A stretch of 53,972 bases of DNA from an uncultured Flavobacteriaceae bacterium (GCA_937923515.1 CALDUF010000021.1:1-53972), one strand, 5' to 3'; counted from the stretch's first letter, positions 16,639-28,400 are shown. Made by a program: numbers and translations. The notes: generated by a model not told the origin, from the letters alone.

Positions 16639-17237
16639 TTTCAAAGCGGAGCTTTGAGGAATGCGCGTTAGCGAATCCTGTTCTTGGATTTATTTATCGC
16701 ATCAATATCCCTAATCAAAAAATTTGAATGTTGTCCAGTCGAGGTCATGGATAAGTAATAGGTTGAAAGGAATTGAGATAACTCAAAGCTTCTTTTAACT
16801 TTTTTTATTTCGAATAACTACAAATTGAGAAAGCTGATTATTAGGTGTTTTTTTAATACACTTTCTAAATTATACCATGTTAAATAAAATAAGCCTATTA
16901 CAAAAGTTCTAAACAAATATTTGCTTTTTAAATTGAGAAAACTATGAATGCTCATAACATGGTTTTTGGTGATTTGGGTTGTAACATAAATTTAAGTTGC
17001 AGAATTTTTGCAAAACGATGCTTTAAAAGTCACAACTAGTTTTGCGGTATAGGCATATTTTTAATGACAAAGATTTTAATACTAAGTAGCTTATTAATTA
17101 ATGTTATTTGTATATTAAAACAGTATTTTAAAAAACAATGCTAAAGTAAAACTCATTATAATTTAAAGTAGCTAGATGCTTACTGATTTTAATAGTGGAA
17201 TATGCCTTTTGTTTTAAATGATTTACACTACTAAAAA
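16639..17237. other. Non-coding gap before the HTCS gene
   Basis: About 600 AT-rich bases. At 16642-16680 there is a small GC-richer element with an AAAGCGGAGCTTT hairpin and CGCGTTAGCG, whose complement shares CGCTAACGCG with the right end of the 10883 repeat. I see no convincing gene; a 31-codon frame at 16944 has no coding signs. The promoter of the HTCS gene should lie here but no clear TAnnTTTG box stands out. Confidence 0.6.
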
Positions 17238-20200
17238 ATGATTGAAAAACTTATAAAATACGCTTACATATCTGTATTACTACTATGCTTTAGTATGCAT
17301 GCGCAACAGCAAATTAAAAAGCTAGATTTTGTAAGTGTTAACGAAGGAGAATCTAAAGTAGCAGTTACAACAATTATACAAGATCACTATGGTTTTATTT
17401 GGTTGGGTACTGCTGGTGTGGGTATTAATAGGTTTGACGGTATAGATACTAAAAATTACAAGCATGCTTTAAGCGACAGCACCTCTTTAAGTAATAACAA
17501 TGTGTATTGCTCTTATTTAGACGCTAAAAACAGATTGTGGTTTGGTACAGAAGAGGGTTTGAATTTATACAATAGAGATTTAGATAAATTTCAACGTGTG
17601 CCATTATACGATGCTGATACAAATCAAAAACAAAATTTGTCAATCAGAAGTTTGGTAGGCGATACTGATAACAACATTTTTATTGGCACTTTTGGTTCTG
17701 GATTTTATAAACTGAATTTGGAAACCTTTAAAATTGATAAAATAAAAACTGCTGAGGATGTTGATGATGCCTTTTTAACGGTTTTTGATATCAAACAAAG
17801 TGCTGAAAGAAAAATTTTTGCTGGAACTAACAGGGGTTTGTTAGAGTACGATACTACAAAACAAGTATTTAAATACACTGAAATAAATAGTAAAATTGCC
17901 ACTATAAAAAACGCAATTTACTCACTTTTAATTGATAATAATGATGTGTGGATTGGAACAGAATCTGATGGGTTAATAGTACTAAAGGATAGAGGTTCTG
18001 GTTTAAGTGGTTATAGGGTGATTAACTCTAAAGTTACAAATCAAAGAATATTTTCTATGGTAAAACTCCAGGATGGGAGTGTATTATGTGGAAGTGAAAA
18101 TGATGGCTTAATCCATGTAAATAATCAAGGTGAATTACTAAAAAAGTATTTATATAATAAAGAGGACGAAAACAGCTTACTATCAAACTCAATATGGTCC
18201 ATATTTAAAGATAAAGATGATAGAGTTTGGTTAGGTTATTATAATAGCGGAGTAAGTTTATACGATGAGTTTTATGATAAATTTCAAGATATCAAAAGTG
18301 AGAGAAATAATAAAAACTCATTGTCAAGTCCATCTGTAACTGGTTTAGTTAAAGATGATAAAGATAATCTATGGATTTGTATGGATGGCGGCGGTGTAGA
18401 TGTTTATAATTTTAAAACTCAAAAGCTATCGCATATTAACACCTCAAATTCTGATACTTTTTCTGGTTTAAATAGCGACTATTTAGAATGCGTGTTTTTG
18501 GATAGTAAAAATAACCTCTGGTTTGGAAGTTGGAATGATGGCATATTTATGTTACCCAAAGACTCTAATCAATTTATAAATTACAATGTAGATAATACAA
18601 ATGGTGCACTAGCATCAAATACTATTTTGAGTATTACTGAAGATGTTGAAGGTAATATTTGGATTGGTACTTTTTATAAAGGATTACACGCGTTTAATCC
18701 ACAAAACCAAAAATTTACACGTTATAATGAAAGCCCATTTATTGAAAATGGTATCGTAGAAGTTGATGTTAGAAAGGTATTAGTAGATTCCAGACATAAT
18801 ATTTGGGTTGGTACAACCCAAGGATTATTTAAAGTAATTAAGGATGCAGAGGAGGCTTATCATATCGTGTCTTACAGAGATAAAATGTCTGAAGCTTTTG
18901 GTAATGATATAGCAGCGAACCATGTGTTGACGCTTTATGAATCCTTTGATAAGCAAAGTATTTGGATTGGAACAAGAGGAGCAGGACTTTGTAAATTTAA
19001 TATAGTAGACGAGACGTTTACATGGTTTAATAAACAAAATGGGTTTTTAGGTGAAAACATAACAAGTATTATTGAAAGTGAAAAAGGTAATTTATGGATA
19101 GGTACTAACTCTGGTTTGTATAAGTATGATATTAAGACTTCAGAGTTTACAAATTATACTGAAAATGATGGTTTATTGTCCAACGATTTTAATATTAACG
19201 CAGCGTTCAAAGATATAAATGGTAGTCTGTTTTTTGGTAACTATCAAGGTGTAGATTATTTCAATCCAAACGATATAAATACAAATACCACGGCGCCATT
19301 GGTGTATTTAACCGATTTTAAGATATTCAATAAGCCTGTTACTCCAAATGGAAAAGACAGTCCTTTAGATAAAGTAATATCTGAAACAAAAGAGATTGTA
19401 TTGTCTCATAAAAAATCTGTTTTTACTATAGAATTTACAGCGATTAATTTTACAAGATCAGAAAAAAATCAATTTGCATATTATTTAGATGGTTTAGAGA
19501 CCTCTTGGAATTATGTTGGCAATACCCGTAATGCTACTTACACTAATTTAGATTATGGTACGTATGTTTTTAAATTAAAAGCTGCCAATAATGATGGAAT
19601 TTGGAATGAAACTCCTAAAAATTTAAAAATAACCATATTACCACCTTGGTGGCGAACAAAGTGGGCATTGTTTGGCTATGTTCTCTTGTTTTTAGTCGTA
19701 TTGTATTTATTTAATAGAATAGCGCGGGACCGTATTAAAGAAAAACAGCTTATTAAATACGAAAGAGAAGCTAGAAAACAAAAAGAAGAATTGAATGAGA
19801 AAAAATTTCAGTTTTTTACAAATATATCTCATGAGTTTAGAACACCATTAACTCTAATAATGAATCCTTTACAAGATGTATTGAGCGATAATAAATTTAA
19901 TATTCCTGATATTGTAAAAGCCAAACTTAATACAGTTCATAAAAATACCGATAGACTTCACAGGCTAATAACAGAGCTTTTAGATTTTAGAAAACTAGAA
20001 TTGGATAAGGTAAGAATGAATGCAAGAGAGTTAAATTTAGTTGCGTTTATACAGGAGGTTATAAGCCATTTTAAAGAAGAAGCTATACTTAAAAATATTA
20101 CGTTGTCCTTAGATACAAGTGTACTAGATATTAAGGTGCATGCCGATAAAAGTATGCTTGAAAAAATAGTTTTCAATTTACTATCTAACGCCATTAAAGT

Positions 20201-21413
20201 GACGCCTAATGGAGGGATAATTAATGTAGTTGTAAGTTTAAAAGATGATAAAGTAATACTACCTTTAATAGACGATGTTAATCCTGTAGAGGTAGCAGAA
20301 ATTATAATTTCTGATTCTGGACCAGGCATTGATGAACTTGAAGTTGAGAAGATTTTTGATAGGTTTTACCAAGTAGGTAATTTAAATAATACTTATTATG
20401 GTGGTACTGGTATAGGTCTAGAAGTAGTAAAGAGTTTTGTTGAGTTACACAAAGGTATTATTGATGTTAAAAGTACTTTGGGTGTAGGTACTAGTTTTAG
20501 AATTAATTTGCCCTTGGGACAATCTCATATCAGTATCAACAATTTAATTGTAGAAGAAGACGAGCATCAAAATAAAGATGAAAATTTAGGCATTGATAAA
20601 GCCAATGAAGCGAAATTTAGTACGCCGCAAGTAAAAGAGCTTACCACCAAGTCCCAATCCTATAAATTATTAATCCTAGAAGATAATCTAGAGTTATTAG
20701 CTTATTTAAAAGAAGAGCTTAAAGACGACTATATAATTCATGCAGCTACAAATGGTGTTGACGGATTAAAAATGGCTACCGAAATTTTGCCAGATGTTAT
20801 AATTACAGATGTTATAATGCCGCAAATGGATGGGTTTGAGTTTTGTAAGCAAATTAAAAGTAATATAAAAACAAGCCATATTCCATTGCTTATGCTTACA
20901 GCCAAAGCCAGAATAGATAATAGAATGGAAGGTATAGAGTTAGGTGCAGATGCCTACATGATAAAACCATTTAACTTAAGACTATTAAAATTACGATTAG
21001 CACAATTAATTACAAGTAGAAAATTAATATTCAATAAATATTTTAGTGTTATAAGCGAGCTTCCTGAAAATGTAAAAACAACATCTATTGATAAAGAATT
21101 TATTGAGAAAGTACTTAATTATATCAACACAAACATTAGCGATCCAGAATTAAATGTAGAGGTTTTGGCGGCTCAAATGAATTTAAGTAAAAGTCAATTT
21201 TACAGAAAAATTAAAGCCTTAACCAATCAAACTGCAAATGAATTTTTACGTAACATAAGACTTCAAAAAGCAAAACAAATTTTAGAACTTGGTAGTGCTA
21301 CAGTAGGCGAGGTGTCTTATAAAGTAGGTTTCTCATCTCATTCATATTTCACTAAATGTTTTAAAAATTATTATGGTGTGCTGCCTACTTCTATAGAGAT
21401 TAATAAACAGTAA
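17238..21413 (+). CDS. Hybrid two-component system sensor/regulator (HTCS) of the PUL
   Basis: 1391 residues containing a whole signalling chain. A signal sequence (1-22) leads to a periplasmic sensor of repeated Reg_prop beta-propeller blades (about 25-700, recurring IWIGT/LWFG motifs) and a Y_Y_Y domain (about 715-795). One membrane helix (about 805-827) follows, then HisKA with His865 (ISHEFRTP), HATPase (NLLSNAIK, GTGIGLEVVKSF), a receiver with Asp1191 (ITDVIMPQMDG) and a C-terminal AraC-type DNA-binding domain. Such proteins bind breakdown oligosaccharides in the periplasm and activate the adjacent PUL. It sits just upstream of GH3, GH16 and susCD in the same direction. Confidence 0.95.
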   Translation: MIEKLIKYAYISVLLLCFSMHAQQQIKKLDFVSVNEGESKVAVTTIIQDHYGFIWLGTAGVGINRFDGIDTKNYKHALSDSTSLSNNNVYCSYLDAKNRLWFGTEEGLNLYNRDLDKFQRVPLYDADTNQKQNLSIRSLVGDTDNNIFIGTFGSGFYKLNLETFKIDKIKTAEDVDDAFLTVFDIKQSAERKIFAGTNRGLLEYDTTKQVFKYTEINSKIATIKNAIYSLLIDNNDVWIGTESDGLIVLKDRGSGLSGYRVINSKVTNQRIFSMVKLQDGSVLCGSENDGLIHVNNQGELLKKYLYNKEDENSLLSNSIWSIFKDKDDRVWLGYYNSGVSLYDEFYDKFQDIKSERNNKNSLSSPSVTGLVKDDKDNLWICMDGGGVDVYNFKTQKLSHINTSNSDTFSGLNSDYLECVFLDSKNNLWFGSWNDGIFMLPKDSNQFINYNVDNTNGALASNTILSITEDVEGNIWIGTFYKGLHAFNPQNQKFTRYNESPFIENGIVEVDVRKVLVDSRHNIWVGTTQGLFKVIKDAEEAYHIVSYRDKMSEAFGNDIAANHVLTLYESFDKQSIWIGTRGAGLCKFNIVDETFTWFNKQNGFLGENITSIIESEKGNLWIGTNSGLYKYDIKTSEFTNYTENDGLLSNDFNINAAFKDINGSLFFGNYQGVDYFNPNDINTNTTAPLVYLTDFKIFNKPVTPNGKDSPLDKVISETKEIVLSHKKSVFTIEFTAINFTRSEKNQFAYYLDGLETSWNYVGNTRNATYTNLDYGTYVFKLKAANNDGIWNETPKNLKITILPPWWRTKWALFGYVLLFLVVLYLFNRIARDRIKEKQLIKYEREARKQKEELNEKKFQFFTNISHEFRTPLTLIMNPLQDVLSDNKFNIPDIVKAKLNTVHKNTDRLHRLITELLDFRKLELDKVRMNARELNLVAFIQEVISHFKEEAILKNITLSLDTSVLDIKVHADKSMLEKIVFNLLSNAIKVTPNGGIINVVVSLKDDKVILPLIDDVNPVEVAEIIISDSGPGIDELEVEKIFDRFYQVGNLNNTYYGGTGIGLEVVKSFVELHKGIIDVKSTLGVGTSFRINLPLGQSHISINNLIVEEDEHQNKDENLGIDKANEAKFSTPQVKELTTKSQSYKLLILEDNLELLAYLKEELKDDYIIHAATNGVDGLKMATEILPDVIITDVIMPQMDGFEFCKQIKSNIKTSHIPLLMLTAKARIDNRMEGIELGADAYMIKPFNLRLLKLRLAQLITSRKLIFNKYFSVISELPENVKTTSIDKEFIEKVLNYINTNISDPELNVEVLAAQMNLSKSQFYRKIKALTNQTANEFLRNIRLQKAKQILELGSATVGEVSYKVGFSSHSYFTKCFKNYYGVLPTSIEINKQ

Positions 21414-21575
21414 TTGTTTTATTGTTTGTTTTGATTTATTAGAACAAATTTATGGCTCATTAAAATGCTCTAATATTTTTAAATATAACAGAGTATATAT
21501 TCATATTTAAGGCGTTATGCTTCAAATGTATTAACAAATGCTTAAGATTTACCAATAAATTTTGATACCCTTATC

Positions 21576-21583
21576 TAGATTTG
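21576..21583 (+). promoter_or_regulatory. Possible -7 box before the GH3 gene
   Basis: TAGATTTG fits TAnnTTTG. Transcription would begin near 21590, giving a 135-base leader for GH3 or a leaderless message for the 32-codon frame at 21589. No good -33 element is visible. Confidence 0.4.
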
Positions 21584-21588
21584 CTATT

Positions 21589-21687
21589 ATGAATTTTAGG
21601 TCTTTAAACAAAAAGATGATTATTGAGTTTTTGCTTCTGGTAACTTTGATAGCATTGGTTCTGGGCTTTTTTGTTTTTTTAATGTAA
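21589..21687 (+). CDS. Possible 32-residue membrane peptide
   Basis: ATG-initiated frame of 32 codons encoding a basic start (NFRSLNKK) followed by a single strongly hydrophobic helix of about 20 residues. It lies in the 313-base gap between the HTCS and GH3 genes, 39 bases before the GH3 start. No family is recognised. The ATG falls almost on the predicted transcription start, so it may be untranslated leader. The rest of this gap shows nothing else. Confidence 0.35.
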   Translation: MNFRSLNKKMIIEFLLLVTLIALVLGFFVFLM

Positions 21688-21726
21688 TCTTAAATTCAAA
21701 TCTCAATTTTTAATTAAAAATTTCAA

Positions 21727-24366
21727 ATGAATCGACTAAAAACGTATAAGTTTTATGTTAGTGTTTTAATCATAGCGTTATCTGTTATGTCTTGTAAAAC
21801 AGAACAAAAAGAGTATAAATTTCAATTCCAAAATCCAGAACATTCTGTAGAAGATCGTGTTGCAAATCTAATTGGAGAAATGACACTTCAGGAAAAAGTG
21901 TCTCAAATGCGTTATGATGCGCCAGCAATTGAGCGTTTGGGCGTGCCAGAATATAACTGGTGGAATGAGTGTTTGCATGGTGTAGCAAGGGCAGGAGAAG
22001 CTACGGTTTTTCCTCAAGGTATAGGTATGGGCGCTACCTGGAATGCACCACTAATTTTTAAAATGGGTGAAGTTGTTTCAGATGAAGCACGTGCAAAACA
22101 TCACAAGGCCATATCTGAAGGTAAAAGAGGTATTTATCAAGGGTTGACATTTTGGACACCTAATATTAATATTTTTAGAGATCCGCGTTGGGGAAGAGGG
22201 CAAGAAACTTATGGAGAAGACCCTTATTTAACTAGCAGAATAGGTGTTAATTATATTAAAGGCTTACAAGGTGATGATAAAACGCATTTAAAAGTTGTGG
22301 CTACAGCAAAGCATTACGCTGTGCATAGCGGTCCTGAAAAATCTAGGCATGAAGACAATTACCATACTTCAAATAAAGATTTATATGAAACCTATTTACC
22401 TGCTTTTGAAGCAGCTGTAAAAGAAGCAAAAGTACATTCTGTAATGTGCGCTTACAATAGGTATAGAGATGAAGCGTGTTGTGGAAGTAATTTATTATTA
22501 AATAGAATTTTAAGAGATGATTGGGGATTTGGCGGTTACGTAGTATCTGATTGTTGGGCGATAAATGATTTTTGGGAACCGAATAAACATAATTTGGTAG
22601 AAACACCCGAAGAAGCTGCAGCTTTAGCTGTAGATAGGGGTACAGATTTAAACTGTGGTAGTGTTTACGATCCTAACTTAACAGAAGCTGTTTTAAAAGA
22701 ACTTATAGACGAGAGTAAAGTAGATTTAGCACTATCGCGTTTATTTATTGCGCGCTTTAAATTGGGTATGTTTGATGATGATGAAAATGTAAAATGGTCA
22801 AAAATACCGTATGATGTAGTAGCAAGTAAACCACATTACGATTTGTCTGAAAGAATCTCAAGAGAATCAATGGTTTTATTAAAAAATGAGAATAATGTAT
22901 TACCGTTAGATAAAAATATCAAGTCTATTGCTGTTATTGGTCCTAATGCAAATTCTAAACAAGTATTGTTAGGTAATTATCATGGTACACCAAAAAATCA
23001 TTTTACACCTTTATTAGCAATTCAAAATAAACTGCCTAATGCAAAAGTACATTACGCTTTAGGAAGTGATATTGCTGTGGGTTGGCCTGCATTAAATCCT
23101 ATTCCAGAAGATGTGCTTAAAAACGGAGATGATACTGGCTTAAAAGGCGAATATTTTAAAACTATAGATTGGAAAGGTGAGCCAGAATTTACTAGAAACG
23201 ATAAAACAGTAGATTTTAATTGGGTATCTAATTTACCTTTAAATGATCTTAAAAAGGATGTATTTTCGGTAAAATGGACTGGAACTTTAGTGCCAAAAGC
23301 ATCAGGTACATACCGTATTGGTTTAAGAGCTAGTAGTGGCGGTAAATTATATTTTAACGAGGAATTACGCTTTAAATTTAGTGATGATCATGAGCCTAAA
23401 ACACGCTATTTTGATGTGAAATTAAAGGAAGGCGAATCAAACACTATAAAAATAGAATATTATAATTATCATGCAGATCCACAAGCACAATTAGTATGGG
23501 CTAAAACAGATGCAGATTTGATAACTCCTGCATTAGAAGCTGCAAAAAAATCTGAGGTTGTTGTATTGTGTTTAGGATTGTCTCCGTCAATTGAAGGAGA
23601 AGAAATGCCAGTATTACTTGAAGGTTTTGATAAAGGTGATCGTTCTGAAATTACATTACCTAAAACGCAAATAGAGCTGATGAAAAAAATACAAGCTTTA
23701 GGAAAACCAACCGTTTTAGTTTTAATGAATGGTAGTGCATTGGCAGTAAATTGGGCTGCAGATAATGTGCCTGCAATTTTGGAAGCATGGTATCCTGGAG
23801 AATTTGGCGGTAATGCAATAGCAGATGTGTTGTTTGGTGATTATAATCCAGCAGGAAGATTGCCAGTTACATTTTACAAATCGGTAAACGACTTGCCAGA
23901 TTTTAAAAATTACAACATGGAAAATAGAACTTATAGGTACTTTAAAGGCAATCCATTATTCCCTTTTGGTCATGGTTTGAGTTATACCAACTTTTCATAT
24001 TCAAATATTAATGTGCCACAGCGTTCAAATTTAAATGACGATATCAATGTAAAGGTTGATGTAACTAACTCTGGTAAAATGGCAGGCGATGAAGTGGTAC
24101 AATTGTACATATCTCAGCAGGTTGGTGAAACAAGTCCAACTAGAGCATTAGTAGGGTTTCAGCGTATTAATTTAAAACCAAACGAAACTAAAGCAGTAAG
24201 CTTTACGATTACGCCAAAACAATATGCGGTAATTGCAAATGATGGCACTTCTAAAACAAAAGCTGGAACTCTAGAAATTTGTATTGGTGGTAAGCAACCA
24301 GGTTTTAGTGGTGTTGCCGATACACATACCACGAGTGTTTTAAAAGGAAAAGTAATACTTGAATAA
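21727..24366 (+). CDS. GH3 lipoprotein with PA14 domain, beta-xylosidase type
   Basis: 879 residues. Lipobox LSVMSC (Cys23) predicts outer-membrane anchoring. The GH3 N-terminal barrel has the xylosidase-type NWWNECLHGVAR block (77-88), KHY (195-197) and the nucleophile Asp275 in YVVSDCWAIND. The second GH3 domain is interrupted by a PA14 insert (about 470-605), and a fibronectin III-like domain ends the protein. The likely role is release of xylose (or glucose) from oligosaccharides made by the GH10 and GH16 enzymes of the same locus. Beta-glucosidase is the alternative. Confidence 0.92.
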   Translation: MNRLKTYKFYVSVLIIALSVMSCKTEQKEYKFQFQNPEHSVEDRVANLIGEMTLQEKVSQMRYDAPAIERLGVPEYNWWNECLHGVARAGEATVFPQGIGMGATWNAPLIFKMGEVVSDEARAKHHKAISEGKRGIYQGLTFWTPNINIFRDPRWGRGQETYGEDPYLTSRIGVNYIKGLQGDDKTHLKVVATAKHYAVHSGPEKSRHEDNYHTSNKDLYETYLPAFEAAVKEAKVHSVMCAYNRYRDEACCGSNLLLNRILRDDWGFGGYVVSDCWAINDFWEPNKHNLVETPEEAAALAVDRGTDLNCGSVYDPNLTEAVLKELIDESKVDLALSRLFIARFKLGMFDDDENVKWSKIPYDVVASKPHYDLSERISRESMVLLKNENNVLPLDKNIKSIAVIGPNANSKQVLLGNYHGTPKNHFTPLLAIQNKLPNAKVHYALGSDIAVGWPALNPIPEDVLKNGDDTGLKGEYFKTIDWKGEPEFTRNDKTVDFNWVSNLPLNDLKKDVFSVKWTGTLVPKASGTYRIGLRASSGGKLYFNEELRFKFSDDHEPKTRYFDVKLKEGESNTIKIEYYNYHADPQAQLVWAKTDADLITPALEAAKKSEVVVLCLGLSPSIEGEEMPVLLEGFDKGDRSEITLPKTQIELMKKIQALGKPTVLVLMNGSALAVNWAADNVPAILEAWYPGEFGGNAIADVLFGDYNPAGRLPVTFYKSVNDLPDFKNYNMENRTYRYFKGNPLFPFGHGLSYTNFSYSNINVPQRSNLNDDINVKVDVTNSGKMAGDEVVQLYISQQVGETSPTRALVGFQRINLKPNETKAVSFTITPKQYAVIANDGTSKTKAGTLEICIGGKQPGFSGVADTHTTSVLKGKVILE

Positions 24367-24415
24367 TAGAGGCAATTAAAGGACTATTTATTTTTAATTA
24401 CAAATTTAGATTGTT

Positions 24416-25324
24416 ATGAATAGAAGTACAATAAAATTAATGGTATTGGTAGGTATTGTTATTATCTTATGCTTTTATGCGTGTTCTAATTCTAGCGATA
24501 ATAATGAAGTTGTTAAAGTTGAACAAGAAGCACCAGATGATACGCCTGATACTCCAAATGATGGCGGTGATATGAATGCTGCAGAATGGAATTTGCTATT
24601 TGAAGAAAATTTTGACACAAATTTAGACCAATGGAATATCTGGTCTGGTGGCGCTTTTAATAATGAAATTCAATTATATAGAAGCGGTCAGCTTAGTTTG
24701 CAAGATGGCCTACTAACCATAAACGCACAAAAAGCATCGGTAAGTGGTGCAACAAGTCCATTTGATGCAACCCCTAAAAATTTTGAATATATTTCGGGAA
24801 GAATAGAATCTAAAACGCAATTTGGACCATCAGATGCTGAAGGTGAACGCGAGTACAGGATAATGTCTCGAATAAAATTACCTAATGGTAATGGTATGTG
24901 GCCAGCTTTTTGGATCTATGCCGATCCTTGGCCTACAAAAGGAGAAATAGATATATTAGAAGCTAGAGGTAACCAAGTTACCAAGTTTCAATCAAATATA
25001 TTTTACGGAACAGAGGCTAATATGCCTTTAACTAAGAATGAAGATACATCAAAATCTCATGAATTAGGAGTTAACCTAACATCAAACTTCCATGTGTATG
25101 AACTTATATGGAAAGCGAATAGTTTAGAGATATTATTTGACGGACAACTTTTACATACCTATAATGCAGATTCTAAAAATTTCGTAGCAGAGTTGTTTGG
25201 AAAAAAACAGCAAATTGTATTGAATCTTGCTGTAGGAGGTGGTTTTTTTGAAGGTGTCAATTCAAATACTTTTATAAATGCCTCTAGCATGCAAATAGAT
25301 TGGGTAAAAGTGTATAAGCGATAA
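24416..25324 (+). CDS. GH16 lipoprotein, laminarinase/beta-glucanase type
   Basis: 302 residues. A lipobox (LCFYAC, Cys23) and an acidic linker (about 30-55) precede a GH16 domain (about 58-302). The catalytic signature is GEIDILEARG with Glu177, Asp179 and Glu182; the EIDxxE form with the extra residue is that of beta-1,3- or beta-1,3/1,4-glucanases rather than agarases or carrageenases. It would cut glucan at the cell surface. It lies 49 bases after GH3 and before susC, so it belongs to the same PUL transcript. Confidence 0.9.
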   Translation: MNRSTIKLMVLVGIVIILCFYACSNSSDNNEVVKVEQEAPDDTPDTPNDGGDMNAAEWNLLFEENFDTNLDQWNIWSGGAFNNEIQLYRSGQLSLQDGLLTINAQKASVSGATSPFDATPKNFEYISGRIESKTQFGPSDAEGEREYRIMSRIKLPNGNGMWPAFWIYADPWPTKGEIDILEARGNQVTKFQSNIFYGTEANMPLTKNEDTSKSHELGVNLTSNFHVYELIWKANSLEILFDGQLLHTYNADSKNFVAELFGKKQQIVLNLAVGGGFFEGVNSNTFINASSMQIDWVKVYKR

Positions 25325-25416
25325 AGAATAAGCTTTAAAGCTACTAAAAGCGTGGTATTGCATAAAAAATACCAAATGTTGCTTTAATTGTTTTAATTAA
25401 AAATTAAGATAAAAAT

Positions 25417-25424
25417 TAAATTTG
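25417..25424 (+). promoter_or_regulatory. Possible -7 box upstream of susC
   Basis: TAAATTTG fits TAnnTTTG, 67 bases before the SusC start, in the 167-base gap after GH16. No well-spaced -33 element. It could give SusC/SusD a separate strong start. Confidence 0.4.
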
Positions 25425-25491
25425 ATAATCCGAGTGTTATCTTTATTGGTATCAAACCAGTAAATTAGGACTAACTAAATTAAACTAAATT

Positions 25492-28400
25492 ATGACAATG
25501 AATTACTCAAAAAAACTACTTTTAATAGTCGTTTTAGTGTTTACAAATTTTTTGATTGCACAAACAGTTACCGGTGTGGTCACGGATGGATCTGTTCCTT
25601 TGCCTGGAGCTAGCGTAATAGAAAAGGGCACAAGTAATGGTACAACTACAGATTTTGATGGTAATTATTCACTTAATCTAACATCAAAAAATGCTACTAT
25701 TACAGTAGGCTTTCTTGGATATGTTACTCAAGAAATCAAAGTTAATGGGAAAACAGTAATTAACGTAGCACTAGACGAAGACGTTCAGTCTTTGGATGAA
25801 GTTGTGGTTATTGGTTATGGGTCTCAACAACGTTCTACGCTTACAACTTCAATATCATCTGTAAAGTCAGAAGAATTAAGTGAAATACCTGTAGCTGATA
25901 TATCTCAAAGTTTACAGGGTAGAGCCGCAGGTGTAAGTATTTCTGCTGGTGGTGCTCCTGGTTCAAGAACCTTGGTTAGTATCCGAGGACTAAATACGTT
26001 TGGCGATGGAGATCCTCTATATGTTGTAGATGGTGTTTTTACCAATAGTATCAATAACATTGATCCAAATAGTATTGAGAAAATTGATGTTTTAAAAGAT
26101 GCAGCTGCAGCTGCTATTTATGGTTCTAGAGGATCTAATGGTGTAATAATTGTTACCACCAAACAAGGTGTTGTAGGTAGAACATCTTTTACTTTTAGTA
26201 CTTATAGTGGTTTTCAGCAATCCAATCAAAGGTATGATTTATTGAACACAGAACAATATGTGCAATATATCAAGGAAATAAATGCCCAAGATGAAGGTGG
26301 TACTTTAGTAAGTGTTATAAACAATAATCCTGAGTTTGATGGTAATGGTATTGAAAACGATTGGCAAGAGGCATTATTTAGAACTGCCCTATTAACCAAT
26401 TATAACTTTGGAGCAAATGGAGGTACTGAAAAGGCAAAATATAACTTTTCATTTTCAGCATTTGATCAAGATGGTATTTATATTGATACTAATTTTAAAC
26501 GTTACACTTTTAACGCAAATAGTGAAGCTGTAATTAGTGATAGATTTAAAATAGGTGAAACATTTGCTTATGGTTATACTGAGACTATAGCACCACAAAC
26601 TAGTGGTGGTCGTGTACCGCTATATAATATTATAGCTGCTGCACCTTACATTCCAGTTAGAAACCCTGATGGTAGTTTTGCTGGACCAAATCAAGGCGAT
26701 GTAAACAATTCTAGAAACCAAGTTAGAGTTCAAGAAACTGAAGATAATTTAAACAGGATAACATCTTTAATAGGAAGTTTATATGCTGAATTTAAACTAG
26801 CAGAAGGCTTAACATTTAGATCTCAGTTTGGATTAAATGCGCAGTATAATTTTCAGGATAATATTAGTAGAGCGTTTACCACTTCAGGTCAGTTTGGACA
26901 GTTAAACACTGTAATTTCTAAACGAAGAGCTAATACAATATCTACAATATTAACCAACACGTTAAACTACAACAAATCATTTGGTAATCATAACATTAAC
27001 GTAACGCTTGTTGCTGAAAATCAAAATGATAAAACAGAAGTTTTAACAGGAGATTTAAATAATGAAGTAACCTCTGAGATTCCAGAGGTAACAAATGGGT
27101 TTTCTAATAGTTTTACCATACCTATTAAACTACTATCGTATTTAGGACGTTTTAGTTATAATTATGACGGTAAGTACCTTTTACAAGCTTCTATTCGTAG
27201 AGATAAATCTTCATTCTTCGCTCCTGAAAATGCAGTAGGATATTTCCCTGGTGCTTCTGTTGGGTGGATTGTTTCTAAAGAAAAATTTCTTGAAAATTCT
27301 ATAATTAATAACTTAAAATTAAAGGCAAGTTATGGTGTAACAGGTAACAATAGGTTGCCTAATTCTGGTAGTCGTGTAAATCAATTCGATCCATCTGTTG
27401 CTTCAGGATTTAATTTCCCTGTAGATGGTGGAACGCAACCTGGTTTTACTGTTACAGGTGCAAATAATCGCGATTTGGTTTGGGAACAAGGAATAAATCA
27501 AAACTACGGATTCGACTTAGGGTTATGGAATAATAAGGTAACATTTGCTGCAGATTATTTTAATAATAGAAGTGATGGTTTAATTGTTGGAGAAGCTCAA
27601 AGACCCTCTGCAGGTATTCCTGGAGATTCTCAAAGTGGTGTAGTTTTACCTAAAAACGTTGGTGATGTAGAGGTAGAAGGATTAGAACTTACTTTAGGTT
27701 ACAACGATTATGAAGGTGATTTTAAATGGAGTTTTTGGGGTAACGTGTCTAGATCAGAAAGTAATGTGATTACCTTAGGGTCTGTTACACAGCAATTAAG
27801 ACAAGCATCTTTTAATCCACCATTCTCAGAACAGTTAAGCAGATTAGCTCCTGGTGAACCAATATTTCACTTCTATGGTTTACAATTTGAAGGTGTTTAT
27901 TCTGATGAACAAGAAATTATAGACCATTTGGGGGCAGATAACCTAGACCCTACTTCAGGACAAGTATTTTTGCCTAGACCTGGAGATGTGAGGTATAGAG
28001 ACATTAACGGTGATGGTGATATTGATGAAAATGATAGATCAGTAATTGGTGACCCTAACCCAGATTTTACGTTTGCTGTAAATTTAAAAGCAGATTATAA
28101 AGGCTTTGATGTAAGTGCTTTAATAACTGGTGTTTATGGTGTTGATGCACTTAATGCTAACATATGGTTTTTACAAGGGCAAGAGAATGTAACCAATCAT
28201 AGTGTTGATGTATTAAGACGTTGGCAAAATCCTGGTGATATTACTGATATCCCAAGATTTAGATTTGAAGGTAATAACCCAAATAACTTTATATCTACAC
28301 GTTATATCCAAGATGCATCTTATGCAAGATTACGTAACTTAACATTAGGGTATAACCTTCCTGGTGACCTATTGAATAATACCTTTAAAGGGTTCTTATC

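Noticed and set aside
16944-17039. 31-codon frame upstream of the HTCS gene
   Set aside because: Short, Cys/Asn-rich and featureless, with no promoter or start context; looks like chance.
25325-25400. Possible terminator after GH16 (TGGTATT/AATACCA stem)
   Set aside because: Seven-base AT-rich stem without a following T-tract; too weak to call.
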